Shown: positions 43,410 to 51,170 of the stretch, one piece after another
How the letters are laid out: each line of letters starts with the position of its first letter
Numbering within the stretch: the stretch's first letter is position 1
Origin: Segatella copri
GTDB lineage: Bacteria > Bacteroidota > Bacteroidia > Bacteroidales > Bacteroidaceae
Length of the DNA: 64,000 nt
Reading direction: 5' to 3'
Assembly: GCF_019249795.2 (NCBI RefSeq)
Contig: NZ_CP156892.1
Coordinates: 434,001 to 498,000 of the forward strand
The notes under the pieces: generated by a model
The model's database searches: none
Told to the model about the DNA's origin: nothing
What the model saw: only the letters and a program-made list of their open reading frames with translations
Program-made: the position numbers and the translations under genes

Positions 43410-43605
43410 TTTTTTCTACTTTTTATTGATAGAATTTGAGTTTATCATTTACGGCTGTTCATCACAACATAACAATGCCAGATGCGCCAGAAAGCGGTGA
43501 TGTTTGCCAGAACGGCAATCAGGATCATTCCGCCAGCCAGCCACCAGATATTGCCTGTAAAGCCGGTAATCATCGCAGTAACAGCGGTAACCACAACGCG
43601 CTCAG

Positions 43606-43933
43606 GACGCTGCATGAAACCTACCTTGCACTCAATATCCAAACCCTCGGCACGGGCACGGACATAACTTACCATCACAGAACCGATCATCGCTGCAAAA
43701 GTGACTACGCTCATCCAGAACCAGGTCATATCGCCCTGCATACGTACGAAGATGAGGCAGATGCCAAAGAGACTTACCAGTTCGCTGTAGCGGTCGAGTG
43801 TAGAATCCCAGAGTGCACCGAAGAGACTGCTTTTGCCGCTCATACGTGCCAGACGACCATCCATCATATCGAAGAGACCGGCTGCAAGGATAATGAATCC
43901 ACCCCATCCTACAGTAACCATGCAAGATGCATA
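43606..43933. repeat. Tandem duplication, copy 1 (328 bp)
   Basis: Begins GACGCTGCATG at 43606 and ends GATGCATA at 43933. I compared it base by base with the adjacent copy and saw no difference. Confidence 0.93.
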
Positions 43934-44261
43934 GACGCTGCATGAAACCTACCTTGCACTCAATATCCAAACCCTCGGCACGGGCACGGACATAACTTAC
44001 CATCACAGAACCGATCATCGCTGCAAAAGTGACTACGCTCATCCAGAACCAGGTCATATCGCCCTGCATACGTACGAAGATGAGGCAGATGCCAAAGAGA
44101 CTTACCAGTTCGCTGTAGCGGTCGAGTGTAGAATCCCAGAGTGCACCGAAGAGACTGCTTTTGCCGCTCATACGTGCCAGACGACCATCCATCATATCGA
44201 AGAGACCGGCTGCAAGGATAATGAATCCACCCCATCCTACAGTAACCATGCAAGATGCATA
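43934..44261. repeat. Tandem duplication, copy 2 (328 bp)
   Basis: Begins GACGCTGCATG at 43934, directly after copy 1, and ends GATGCATA at 44261. The flanks differ (CTCAG before copy 1, ATCAG after copy 2). Confidence 0.93.
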
Positions 44262-44515
44262 ATCAGCCTGCTCAGTTCCGAGCATCCATGCAGCATCGAG
44301 GAAGAAACCGGCTGCCACGATATTGCCCAGGAATCCTACGAAGGTAACAATGTTAGGAGTAATACCTACTGCTATCATCGCTTTGATAAGTGGATTGATG
44401 ATGGCATAGATAACTTTTTGTAAGAAATCTCTATAATTCATATTTTAATCTATTTTTTATTGTCTGTTTTAGAAAACGCTTGCTTAAGAAATTGTCTGCT
44501 TTAAGAAATGCCAGA

Positions 44516-45058
44516 CTAGATGATTCCAACCGAAACCAGTATGATTTTGATGATGATTAAAGAAACGGCTGCATAGAGGCCGCCCAGCAAATCATCAGCC
44601 ATCACGTAGAAGGCGCCCTGCCTGTTATCCAGTTTCTTGATGCCCAGCGGTTTCACCATATCAAAGAAGCGGAAGAGAACAAGTGCCACCAATGCCCACC
44701 ACCAGGCATCTTTCACTTCGCCCTGTGCCGTAAACGGGGTCAGCAACGACAGGGGAATCCACACGCCAGCCATCTCGTCGATGACCACACGGCTGGGATC
44801 CTCACCCCAGTAAGGCTGCAACTGCGCTGTTGCCCAAGTGCCCAGAATGGTAGAAACAATGACGAGAAAGAAGGTGATGCTCTGCAAGCTCTCGCCCGTA
44901 ATACCGAGTCCGTAAGCCAAGGCTGTCCAGATGAGGGTTGCCAATACAGAGCCAGCCGTTCCCGGTCCCCAAGGCCAGAAGCCACTGCCGAAACCGGTGC
45001 CTATGATGACGGGCAGAAAAGGAGGCCGCTCGTCGGTAAGATTTCCCTTGTTATTCAT
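44516..45058 (-). CDS. PgpA-like lipid phosphatase
   Basis: 180 aa with about four membrane helices. GTGFGSGFWPWGPGTAGSVLATL near residue 22 and DPSRVVIDEMAGVWIPL near 90 are the PgpA signatures, with the metal-binding DE pair. PgpA removes phosphate from phosphatidylglycerophosphate. In this cluster, upstream of the CDP-alcohol phosphatidyltransferase, the likely substrate is phosphatidylinositol phosphate, as for the PIP phosphatase of the Bacteroides inositol-lipid locus; that assignment is by context. First gene of the cluster, with its own promoter. Confidence 0.85.
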   Translation of the reverse strand: MNNKGNLTDERPPFLPVIIGTGFGSGFWPWGPGTAGSVLATLIWTALAYGLGITGESLQSITFFLVIVSTILGTWATAQLQPYWGEDPSRVVIDEMAGVWIPLSLLTPFTAQGEVKDAWWWALVALVLFRFFDMVKPLGIKKLDNRQGAFYVMADDLLGGLYAAVSLIIIKIILVSVGII

Positions 45059-45114
45059 TCTCTTAATGTTTAATAAGCCCGCAGAAGGGCGTTTCTTCTT
45101 TAAATTTCAGTGTG

Positions 45115-45122
45115 CAAAATTA
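45115..45122 (-). promoter_or_regulatory. -7 box TAATTTTG for the lipid cluster
   Basis: Minus-strand TAATTTTG, 57 bp upstream of the PgpA-like ATG. Confidence 0.6.
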
Positions 45123-45356
45123 CGCTAAAAAATTAAATTAACCAAATAGTTTTCTGTTATTTTTCTGAATTTCATCATATATTGACAGATAAACAGATGA
45201 AATAGAGCAATATGAAGGAGTTTTATACCACTCAGGCTCGCACGGCGAAGAGCAAGAACAGACAGCAGAAGGAACTGCATGGAAGCCTTTTTCTGAAAAT
45301 CTCATAAAAAACTGAAATAATGAATAGGTTTTTGCGTCTATTTACGAATAATGTTA

Positions 45357-45364
45357 TAACTTTG
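45357..45364 (+). promoter_or_regulatory. -7 box TAACTTTG for the DUF5686 gene
   Basis: TAACTTTG, 58 bp upstream of the ATG at 45423. Confidence 0.65.
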
Positions 45365-45422
45365 CATCCTGAAAGCATCAAATCATGGGCGGAGAGCCCC
45401 TATATATAATAAGGTATAAAAA

Positions 45423-48026
45423 ATGAAAGGTATTAAAAAGTTGTATTTTACAGTCATCCTTCTGATGATTTCTACGCTTCAGATGATGGCTCAGCAGAAG
45501 ATAACAGGCCGTGTCATTGATGACGACGGTTTTGCCGTACCGTATGCAAGCGTGCAATACAAAGGACATAAAATCGCGGTTTCAAGTAACGGAGAAGGTA
45601 AGTTTACCATTGATAAGAAGCCGGGACTCATGCTCACCGTAAGCGCACTGAGCTACAAGAGCACATCGGTGAAGGTAGACGAAAAGACCAACTTTCTGGA
45701 AATCAAACTGAAAGACGATACGCACAAACTTACCGAAGTGGTGGTAAAATCGAAAAAAGGCCGCTACAAGCGTAAGGATAATCCTGCCGTAGAACTGATG
45801 CGGCGCGTGATTGCTGCCAAGAAAAAGAGCGACCTGAGCAACCACGACTATGTGCAATATGATAAGTATCAGAAGATTACACTCGCGCTCAACGACCTGA
45901 AGAAAGAGCAGTTGGAGAGCAAGTTCTTCCAGCGCCGCCAGTATCTCCTCGACCAGGTAGAAACCTCTCCATACAACGGAAAGCTCACCCTGCCTGTCAG
46001 CATCGACGAGACGGTTTCACAGCATATTTACCGCAAAGATCCGAAGACCGAAAAGGACATCATCAAGGGTCAGCAGAGCAATGGAATCGGACAGGTAATC
46101 CAGACCGGAGAGATTCTCAACACCGCCCTGAAAGAGGTGTTCACCGATGTAGACATCTACGATAATTACGTGCGCCTGCTGCAGTATCCCTTCCCATCTC
46201 CCATCGGCAGAACAGCCATCAGCTTCTACCATTACTACATCGAAGATACGGTGTATGTGGAAAGAGACCTGTGCTACCATCTGCAGTTTATCCCAGCCAA
46301 CAGCCAGGACTTCGGATTCCGAGGTGAACTCTATGTGCTTGCCGACAGCAGCCTGCACGTGAAGAAATGTAACCTCTACATGCCTCACAACAGCGATGTA
46401 AACTGGGTTACTGACATGAAGATTGAACAGGAGTACACCAAGCTCGACAACGGCGAGTGGGTGCTCTCTAAAGACGATATGATAGCCGAACTGCACGTCA
46501 ACAAGCTCCTTCAGGACCTGCTGGTGGTGCGAAACACGCGAATCACCGATTATGCCTTCGATGCCTTGCCGAAGCAGCTCTTCAAGGGCAAGGCGAAGAT
46601 CAGGCACGATATGGATGCGATGAACCGCGATGAGGCTTACTGGAACAAATACCGGCAGGTGGGCCTCACGAAGAGCGAATCGTCGATGGACAGCTTTATC
46701 CACCGCATGGAGAACTCCAAGGGCTTCAAATACATCATCTTCGGTGTGAGAGCCCTGATGGAGAACTATGTGGAAGTGGCTCATACCAAGGGCAAGAAGG
46801 TGACGGTGAAAGACAGTCTGGGTGTTGAAAGAGACAGCATCATCAGCGACCGCCGCAGCCTCTTCGACCTCGGACCTATCAACACGTTCCTCTCCAACAA
46901 CTACGTAGACGGTGTGCGCCTGCGTCTGGCGGGCAGAACGATGGCAGCCCTCAACCCCCACTTCTTCTGGGATGGTTACGGTGCCTACGGTCTGAAGAGC
47001 AACAAGTGGTATTACGGCCATGTGCTCACCTATTCGTTCAACAAGAAGAAGAACAGTCCGTTCGAGTTCCCGATGCGCAAGCTTACCTTCGAACTGGGGC
47101 ATGATATTACATCTCCATCCGATGATAACCTGCTGCACAACAAGGACAACTTCTTCATGACCCTCCGTGCCACTACGCAGGACCAGATGTATCAGTATCA
47201 CCGCCAGAAGGTAACCTTCACCTACGAAACCGACTGGGGCTTCCGCTTCGACACCAGCCTCCGCTGGCAGAGCAACCGCACCGTGGGCAATCTCCACTAC
47301 TACAGGGTGAGCGACAGCGAGGAAATACGCAAGATACGCACCACTGAGGCGAGTGTAGGCTTAGATTACAACCCGGGTGTCACCTATGTCAACACCAAGC
47401 AGCAGCGCCTACCAATCAACCTCGACAGTCCTGAAATCTCGCTTCGCCACACCATGGGCTTAGACGGATTCATGGGCGGCCAGTATCAGAGCAACCTCAC
47501 CACGCTGGGCATTTACAAGCGCCAGTGGCTGGGAAGCTTCGGTTATATGGATTTCAACATCGTGGGCAAGGCGCAGTGGAGCAAAGTGCCTTTCACCATG
47601 CTCATCCAGCCACCGGTCAACCTCTCTCTCTTCGAGCAGGAGGCAACCATCAGCATGATGAAGGACTGGGAGTTCCTGAGCGACCGCCAGCTGTTCTGGT
47701 CAGTAGCCTGGGATATGAACGGCAAGCTGCTCAACCGCATTCCGCTCATCAAGAAGCTGAAGTGGCGTGAATATGTAGCCATCAAGGGTGTTTGGGGCGA
47801 TTTGACCAGCAAGAACGACCCGAGCAAGAACATCAATGATGAGAAGCTCTTCAAATTCCCTACCAACTCCTATACCTTTGGCAAGACGCCATACTGGGAG
47901 TTTGTAGCCGGCGTGCACAACATCTTCAAGTTCTTCGGAATAGATTATGTTCGCCGACTCAACTATTATGACCATGCAAACATTTCAAAATGGGGTATCC
48001 GTATGGGCTTCCTCATGTCATTCTAA
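45423..48026 (+). CDS. DUF5686 outer-membrane protein with carboxypeptidase-regulatory-like domain
   Basis: 867 aa. Signal peptide to residue 23 (ending MMAQQ). A CarboxypepD_reg-like beta-sandwich (about 24-105; ITGRVIDDDGFAVPYASVQYKG, SALSYKSTSVKV) is followed by the DUF5686 region with many beta strands rich in Tyr/Trp (YYGHVLTYSFNKKKN, YETDWGFRFDTSLRWQSN), ending in ANISKWGIRMGFLMSF with a C-terminal Phe. This is a large outer-membrane barrel, not a TonB receptor: no plug or TonB box. Function unknown. Monocistronic. Confidence 0.85.
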   Translation: MKGIKKLYFTVILLMISTLQMMAQQKITGRVIDDDGFAVPYASVQYKGHKIAVSSNGEGKFTIDKKPGLMLTVSALSYKSTSVKVDEKTNFLEIKLKDDTHKLTEVVVKSKKGRYKRKDNPAVELMRRVIAAKKKSDLSNHDYVQYDKYQKITLALNDLKKEQLESKFFQRRQYLLDQVETSPYNGKLTLPVSIDETVSQHIYRKDPKTEKDIIKGQQSNGIGQVIQTGEILNTALKEVFTDVDIYDNYVRLLQYPFPSPIGRTAISFYHYYIEDTVYVERDLCYHLQFIPANSQDFGFRGELYVLADSSLHVKKCNLYMPHNSDVNWVTDMKIEQEYTKLDNGEWVLSKDDMIAELHVNKLLQDLLVVRNTRITDYAFDALPKQLFKGKAKIRHDMDAMNRDEAYWNKYRQVGLTKSESSMDSFIHRMENSKGFKYIIFGVRALMENYVEVAHTKGKKVTVKDSLGVERDSIISDRRSLFDLGPINTFLSNNYVDGVRLRLAGRTMAALNPHFFWDGYGAYGLKSNKWYYGHVLTYSFNKKKNSPFEFPMRKLTFELGHDITSPSDDNLLHNKDNFFMTLRATTQDQMYQYHRQKVTFTYETDWGFRFDTSLRWQSNRTVGNLHYYRVSDSEEIRKIRTTEASVGLDYNPGVTYVNTKQQRLPINLDSPEISLRHTMGLDGFMGGQYQSNLTTLGIYKRQWLGSFGYMDFNIVGKAQWSKVPFTMLIQPPVNLSLFEQEATISMMKDWEFLSDRQLFWSVAWDMNGKLLNRIPLIKKLKWREYVAIKGVWGDLTSKNDPSKNINDEKLFKFPTNSYTFGKTPYWEFVAGVHNIFKFFGIDYVRRLNYYDHANISKWGIRMGFLMSF

Positions 48027-48035
48027 TAAGAAAAA

Positions 48036-48075
48036 AGATGCCTTGGTGCAGTATTTTTACTGCATCAAGGCATCT
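48036..48075. terminator. Long hairpin after the DUF5686 gene
   Basis: AGATGCCTTGGTGCAGTA and its near-complement form an 18-bp stem (one G-T), loop TTTT. The T-run is on the minus-strand side, so it terminates leftward transcripts better than rightward ones; it may still protect the DUF5686 mRNA end. Confidence 0.6.
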
Positions 48076-48113
48076 GCGTACATATATAAACTACATATAA
48101 GAGAGTAAACACA

Positions 48114-48752
48114 ATGAAGATTCTATTAGCAGACAAACAGGACATCACAAGAGCCGGATTGAGCTATGTGATCAGTAAGATAGAGGGTTTGGAAACCCGA
48201 ACCGTCGAAGACAAGGCAGACCTGATGCTTGCCTTAAGGGAGAATGAGGATACGGTCGTAATACTCGACTACACCCTTTTCGACATCAATGATGCTGCCG
48301 AGTTACTTATTTTAAACCAGCGTTTCCCATACACGCGCTGGCTACTGTTCAGTGAGGATCTGAGTGCCGATTTCGTGAAGATTCTCATCGCCAGCAGTAC
48401 GCAGTTCAGCGTATTACTGAAGGAGTGTTCGCTAATGGAAATCAAGGAGGCGATACGTTTTTGTGTGGCAAGCAACCGTTTTGTCTGCCAGCGCATGATG
48501 GAGGTTCTTCTGGCTCCGAAACAGGAGGAGCAGGAGAAAATCAACCTCACCAAGACCGAGACAGAGATTCTGAAGGACATTGCGCTGGGAATGACGACGA
48601 AAGAAATAGCCGAGAAGCGCTTTTCCAGCTTCCATACGGTCAATACCCACCGCAAGAACATATTCCGCAAGCTGGGCGTAAACAACGTTCATGAGGCTAC
48701 GAAATATGCGCTGAGAGCCGGTTTGGTTGATTCGGCAGAATACTATATTTAA
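48114..48752 (+). CDS. LuxR-type response regulator
   Basis: 212 aa. A receiver domain (about 1-120; MKILLADKQDITRAGLSYVI, phospho-acceptor Asp in VVILDYTLFD near residue 48, Lys in SVLLKECS near 103) and a GerE/LuxR HTH (about 145-205; LTKTETEILKDIALGMTTKEIAEKRFSSFHTVNTHRKNIFRKLGV). The ADKQ start replaces the usual DDH acidic pair with a single Asp, so metal binding could be altered. No histidine kinase gene is adjacent. No -7 box within the short leader; the message may read through from the upstream gene. Confidence 0.88.
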   Translation: MKILLADKQDITRAGLSYVISKIEGLETRTVEDKADLMLALRENEDTVVILDYTLFDINDAAELLILNQRFPYTRWLLFSEDLSADFVKILIASSTQFSVLLKECSLMEIKEAIRFCVASNRFVCQRMMEVLLAPKQEEQEKINLTKTETEILKDIALGMTTKEIAEKRFSSFHTVNTHRKNIFRKLGVNNVHEATKYALRAGLVDSAEYYI

Positions 48753-48826
48753 GTTTATAGTTGATAGTTTATAGCAATCTTGCGAACGGCTACGCCCTAT
48801 TAACTATAAACTATTAACTTTTTTAG
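48751..48826 (+). terminator. Terminator-like 24-bp hairpin after the response regulator gene
   Basis: Arms at 48751-48774 and 48797-48820 pair at 21 of 24 positions. The loop contains GCG...CGC, and TTTTTT follows. Confidence 0.75.
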
Positions 48827-48830
48827 TGGA

Positions 48831-48983
48831 GGGGGTTAACAGAGTTAACAGTTAACAGCTGTTTTTTGCATGGTCTCCCTCGCGTACCTTATTATATAAT
48901 AATATATATATACTTATTTTTATATAAGTGTGTGGATGAAAGTATGCATTTTTGGGGTGTTAACTGTTAACCTGTTAACCCCC
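48831..48983. repeat. Inverted arrays of GTTAACA heptamers flanking AT-rich DNA
   Basis: Left arm 48831-48857 holds three GTTAACA units; right arm 48958-48983 holds three TGTTAAC units, complementary except for one inserted A. About 100 bp of very AT-rich DNA (TTATTATATAATAATATATA in part) lies between. Confidence 0.85.
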
Positions 48984-49028
48984 ATCTTAATTTTCTCTTT
49001 CCAGAGCGCATTTTTTATCTTGGCAAGC

Positions 49029-49110
49029 GTCTTATATTAAGACGGAGAAGTGCCTTATATTAAGACAGATAAGAGGCTTAAATGATGACCAGCGGGAGGC
49101 TTCAATGATG
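49029..49110. repeat. Short direct repeats spaced by 23 bp
   Basis: CTTATATTAAGAC occurs at 49031 and 49054. GAGGCTT(A/C)AATGATG occurs at 49073 and 49096. Both pairs have a period of 23 bp. Nearby, ACAGCCATTTT is directly doubled at 49150-49171. Confidence 0.75.
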
Positions 49111-49216
49111 CTTCACGAGGGGGCAATTAATGCGTCGCGACGGAAAAAACAGCCATTTTACAGCCATTTTTCATCCTATCGCGATGCATTCTACTGAACT
49201 TTCGCATGAAGCCCCA

Positions 49217-49415
49217 CACGCCCTGAAAGGGCAGAAGCTCCTAGCCCAGGGCATCGCCCTGGGTATTATGGACGCAAACTTGTCGCCCTGTAAGGGCAAA
49301 AGCTTTGTTTATCGCCTGGTATTTTAAAGCTTTTGCCCTTACAGGGCGCCTTGCTGATTGCTAGTATACCCAGGGCGCTGCCCTGGGCTAGGAGCTTCTG
49401 CCCTTTCAGGGCGTG
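49217..49415. repeat. 199-bp imperfect palindrome with nested hairpins
   Basis: The outer 47 bp on each side are complementary but for one or two bases (CACGCCCTGAAAGGGCAGAA... against its complement ending GCGTG). Nested palindromes GCCCTGAAAGGGC, GCCCAGGGC-ATC-GCCCTGGG and CGCCCTGTAAGGGCAAAAGC recur inside. It resembles mobile palindromic repeats (REPIN or MITE-like). Confidence 0.85.
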
Positions 49416-49489
49416 CTGCTTCCGGAGTTTGTGGACCTTCAGCCCGTTGCTTGAACCACATGAGAAAGTTTAGCATTCTTAATTTTCTC

Positions 49490-49577
49490 AACCAGAAAGC
49501 TATAAGTTGCTAACCGGAAAGCTATGGGTTGCTAACCGGAAAACTATGAGTTGAGAACCACAAAACTATGAGTTAGG
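49490..49577. repeat. 22-bp tandem repeat, four copies
   Basis: Units start at 49490, 49512, 49534 and 49556 with consensus AACCgGAAAaCTATgaGTTGct. Divergence grows to the right. Confidence 0.85.
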
Positions 49578-49655
49578 ATTCTTAACATAAAGCTCTAAAG
49601 CAGCCTAAGGAGAATAAGAGAGGTTGGAACGTAAACAGTTGGGAATGAGCAGATT

Positions 49656-49781
49656 TGCACAAAGTTGCCAAATCGGCATAAAGCAAGCGAGTGAGGAATA
49701 TTGAAGTAGTTCAGTTACTAAATCGTGAGCCACAGTTACCTATGCAAAGCAGGTAACAATACGGAAAGGCAACTTTGTGCA
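49656..49781. repeat. 14-bp inverted repeat upstream of the integrase
   Basis: TGCACAAAGTTGCC (49656-49669) and its exact complement (49768-49781) flank 98 bp just before the integrase promoter. It may be part of the element end. Confidence 0.7.
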
Positions 49782-49844
49782 TCAACGGATTTTATTGCAC
49801 TGATTCTCAATGATTTGCGTATCAAGGAACGCTTACAAAATGAT

Positions 49845-49852
49845 TATATTTG
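49845..49852 (+). promoter_or_regulatory. -7 box TATATTTG for the first integrase
   Basis: TATATTTG, 21 bp upstream of the ATG at 49874. Confidence 0.6.
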
Positions 49853-49873
49853 CACACTCAAAATGTAAGCGTT

Positions 49874-51106
49874 ATGAAAATCGAAAAATTCAAGGTGTTG
49901 CTCTACCTAAAAAAGAGCGGAATGGACAAGAATGGAAAAGCTCCCATCATGGGACGCATCACGGTGAACAGGACTATGGCGCAGTTCTCCTGCAAGTTGT
50001 CTTGCTCTCCATCGCTTTGGAATCCTCGTGCCAGCCGATTGGAGGGCAAGAGCAAGGAAGCCGTGGAAACCAACAAGGACATCGAGCAGTTGTTGCTTTC
50101 CATCCAAAAGGCATTCGATGTGCTTGTGGAAAAGAGAACGGACTTCGAGGCTAAGGATGTCAAGGAGGCCTTGCAGGGCAGCGTCAAGACACAGACCACC
50201 CTTCTCTCCTTCGTGGACGAGCATATCAGTGAACTCAGCACCCATGAGGGCATCGATATGTCGAAGAGCAGTGTCTGGACTTACAGAAAGATTCGCAAGA
50301 ATCTCGCTGAGTTCATCGGGGAGAAGTATAGGTTGACTGATTTGGCTTTCGGACAGCTGACCGAGCCTTTCATCAGTGACTTTCACCATTACCTGCTTGA
50401 CGAGAAAGGCTTTTCATCAGGAACCATCACCATCTATGTGTCGCTCTTCAAGAAGATGTGCCGCATCGCCTTTGAGCGAGGCTTGTGCAAGAACCTGCTG
50501 TTCGCCCATTATCGGGTTGGCACTCCAAGGGTTACGACACCCAAGGCTCTCAGCATGTCTGATTTCATAAAAATCCGTGATGTGGAACTGCCCGAAGACA
50601 AGCCGAGACTATCCGTTAGCCGTGACCTGTTTCTTTTCGCCTGCTATGCAGGAACAGCCTTCATAGACACCGTTTCCATCACGAAAGCCAATGTCAAGGT
50701 GTTGGAGGATGGTGACAAATGGCTCATCTATAACCGCAAGAAGACCGGAACACTTGCCAGGGTGAAACTCCTGCCCGAAGCATTGGAGCTGATGGCGAAA
50801 TACGAGGACGGGGCAAGAGATACCCTTTTCCCATTGCTGAGCACGAATCGTGTTCGTATCGATCTCATCACCATCTGCAAGTTGGCGGAAACGAGCAAGA
50901 CCTATTCCTACCATTCGGGACGACACTCGTTCGCCAGCCTCATTACGCTGGAGGCTGGTGTGCCGATGGAGACCATCTGCAAGATGCTCGGTCACAAGGA
51001 TGTGAAGATGACGCAGCGGTATGCGAGAGTGACCCAAAAGAAGCTGTTTGAGGACATGGACAAGTTCATCGCTGCAACCGAGAAGGACTTCTTTCTCGCA
51101 TTATGA
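49874..51106 (+). CDS. Tyrosine recombinase / integrase 1 (Bacteroides IntDOT-like)
   Basis: 410 aa. An arm-type N-terminal domain (MKIEKFKVLLYLKKS, ITVNRTMAQFS), SAM-like core-binding domain (about 105-205) and catalytic domain. The C-terminal HxxRH is YHSGRHSF (about 346-350), then MLGHKDVKMTQRYARV with His and the nucleophile Tyr (about 380). The usual first catalytic Arg is absent: the motif reads CYAGTAFIDTVSI, as in IntDOT relatives that lack Arg I. It integrates the element. The start follows the promoter; eight upstream codons are excluded. A second integrase begins 64 bp downstream. Confidence 0.9.
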   Translation: MKIEKFKVLLYLKKSGMDKNGKAPIMGRITVNRTMAQFSCKLSCSPSLWNPRASRLEGKSKEAVETNKDIEQLLLSIQKAFDVLVEKRTDFEAKDVKEALQGSVKTQTTLLSFVDEHISELSTHEGIDMSKSSVWTYRKIRKNLAEFIGEKYRLTDLAFGQLTEPFISDFHHYLLDEKGFSSGTITIYVSLFKKMCRIAFERGLCKNLLFAHYRVGTPRVTTPKALSMSDFIKIRDVELPEDKPRLSVSRDLFLFACYAGTAFIDTVSITKANVKVLEDGDKWLIYNRKKTGTLARVKLLPEALELMAKYEDGARDTLFPLLSTNRVRIDLITICKLAETSKTYSYHSGRHSFASLITLEAGVPMETICKMLGHKDVKMTQRYARVTQKKLFEDMDKFIAATEKDFFLAL

Positions 51107-51170
51107 CCAAGGCTTTCAACTTTTCTTTTTACAGTTTCAACTACATTATTATATTATAAGGACAACAACT

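Larger units (their letters stand above)
43445..44441 (-). pseudogene. CDP-alcohol phosphatidyltransferase (PIP synthase-like) split by a 328-bp tandem duplication
   Basis: The intact ancestral frame is clear: [24 protein letters not shown], the CDP-OH-P motif DGRLAR...[13 protein letters not shown], a continuation after GFMQR into PERVVVTAVTAMITGF and the end VVMNSRK, 222 aa. In this window an exact 328-bp copy is inserted after GFMQR. Since 328 is not a multiple of three, the frame shifts: translation from 44441 gives about 174 correct residues, then 95 out-of-frame residues, ending at 43632. A second frame (43445-43921, Met at 43921) retains the motif and the C-terminal helices. Loss of one copy would restore the gene. 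Confidence 0.88.
45059..45422. other. Intergenic region between the divergent lipid cluster and DUF5686 gene
   Basis: Carries the minus-strand -7 box TAATTTTG (plus CAAAATTA at 45115-45122) and the plus-strand box TAACTTTG (45357-45364). A 31-codon frame at 45212-45307 encodes a basic peptide starting MKEFYTTQARTAK; base composition is coding-like but no promoter is seen, so I do not call it a gene. Confidence 0.55.

Noticed and set aside
43960..44253. 97-codon minus-strand frame rich in Cys
   Set aside because: This is the frame-shifted reading of the duplicated segment of the CDP-alcohol phosphatidyltransferase gene.
46017..47297. Long minus-strand open frame (426 codons)
   Set aside because: It is antisense to the DUF5686 gene in a GC-rich stretch; its composition is a mirror of that gene and it has no promoter or recognisable domain.
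49029..49577. CRISPR-like periodic repeats
   Set aside because: Units are directly adjacent or of different families, have no constant spacers, and no cas genes are near.
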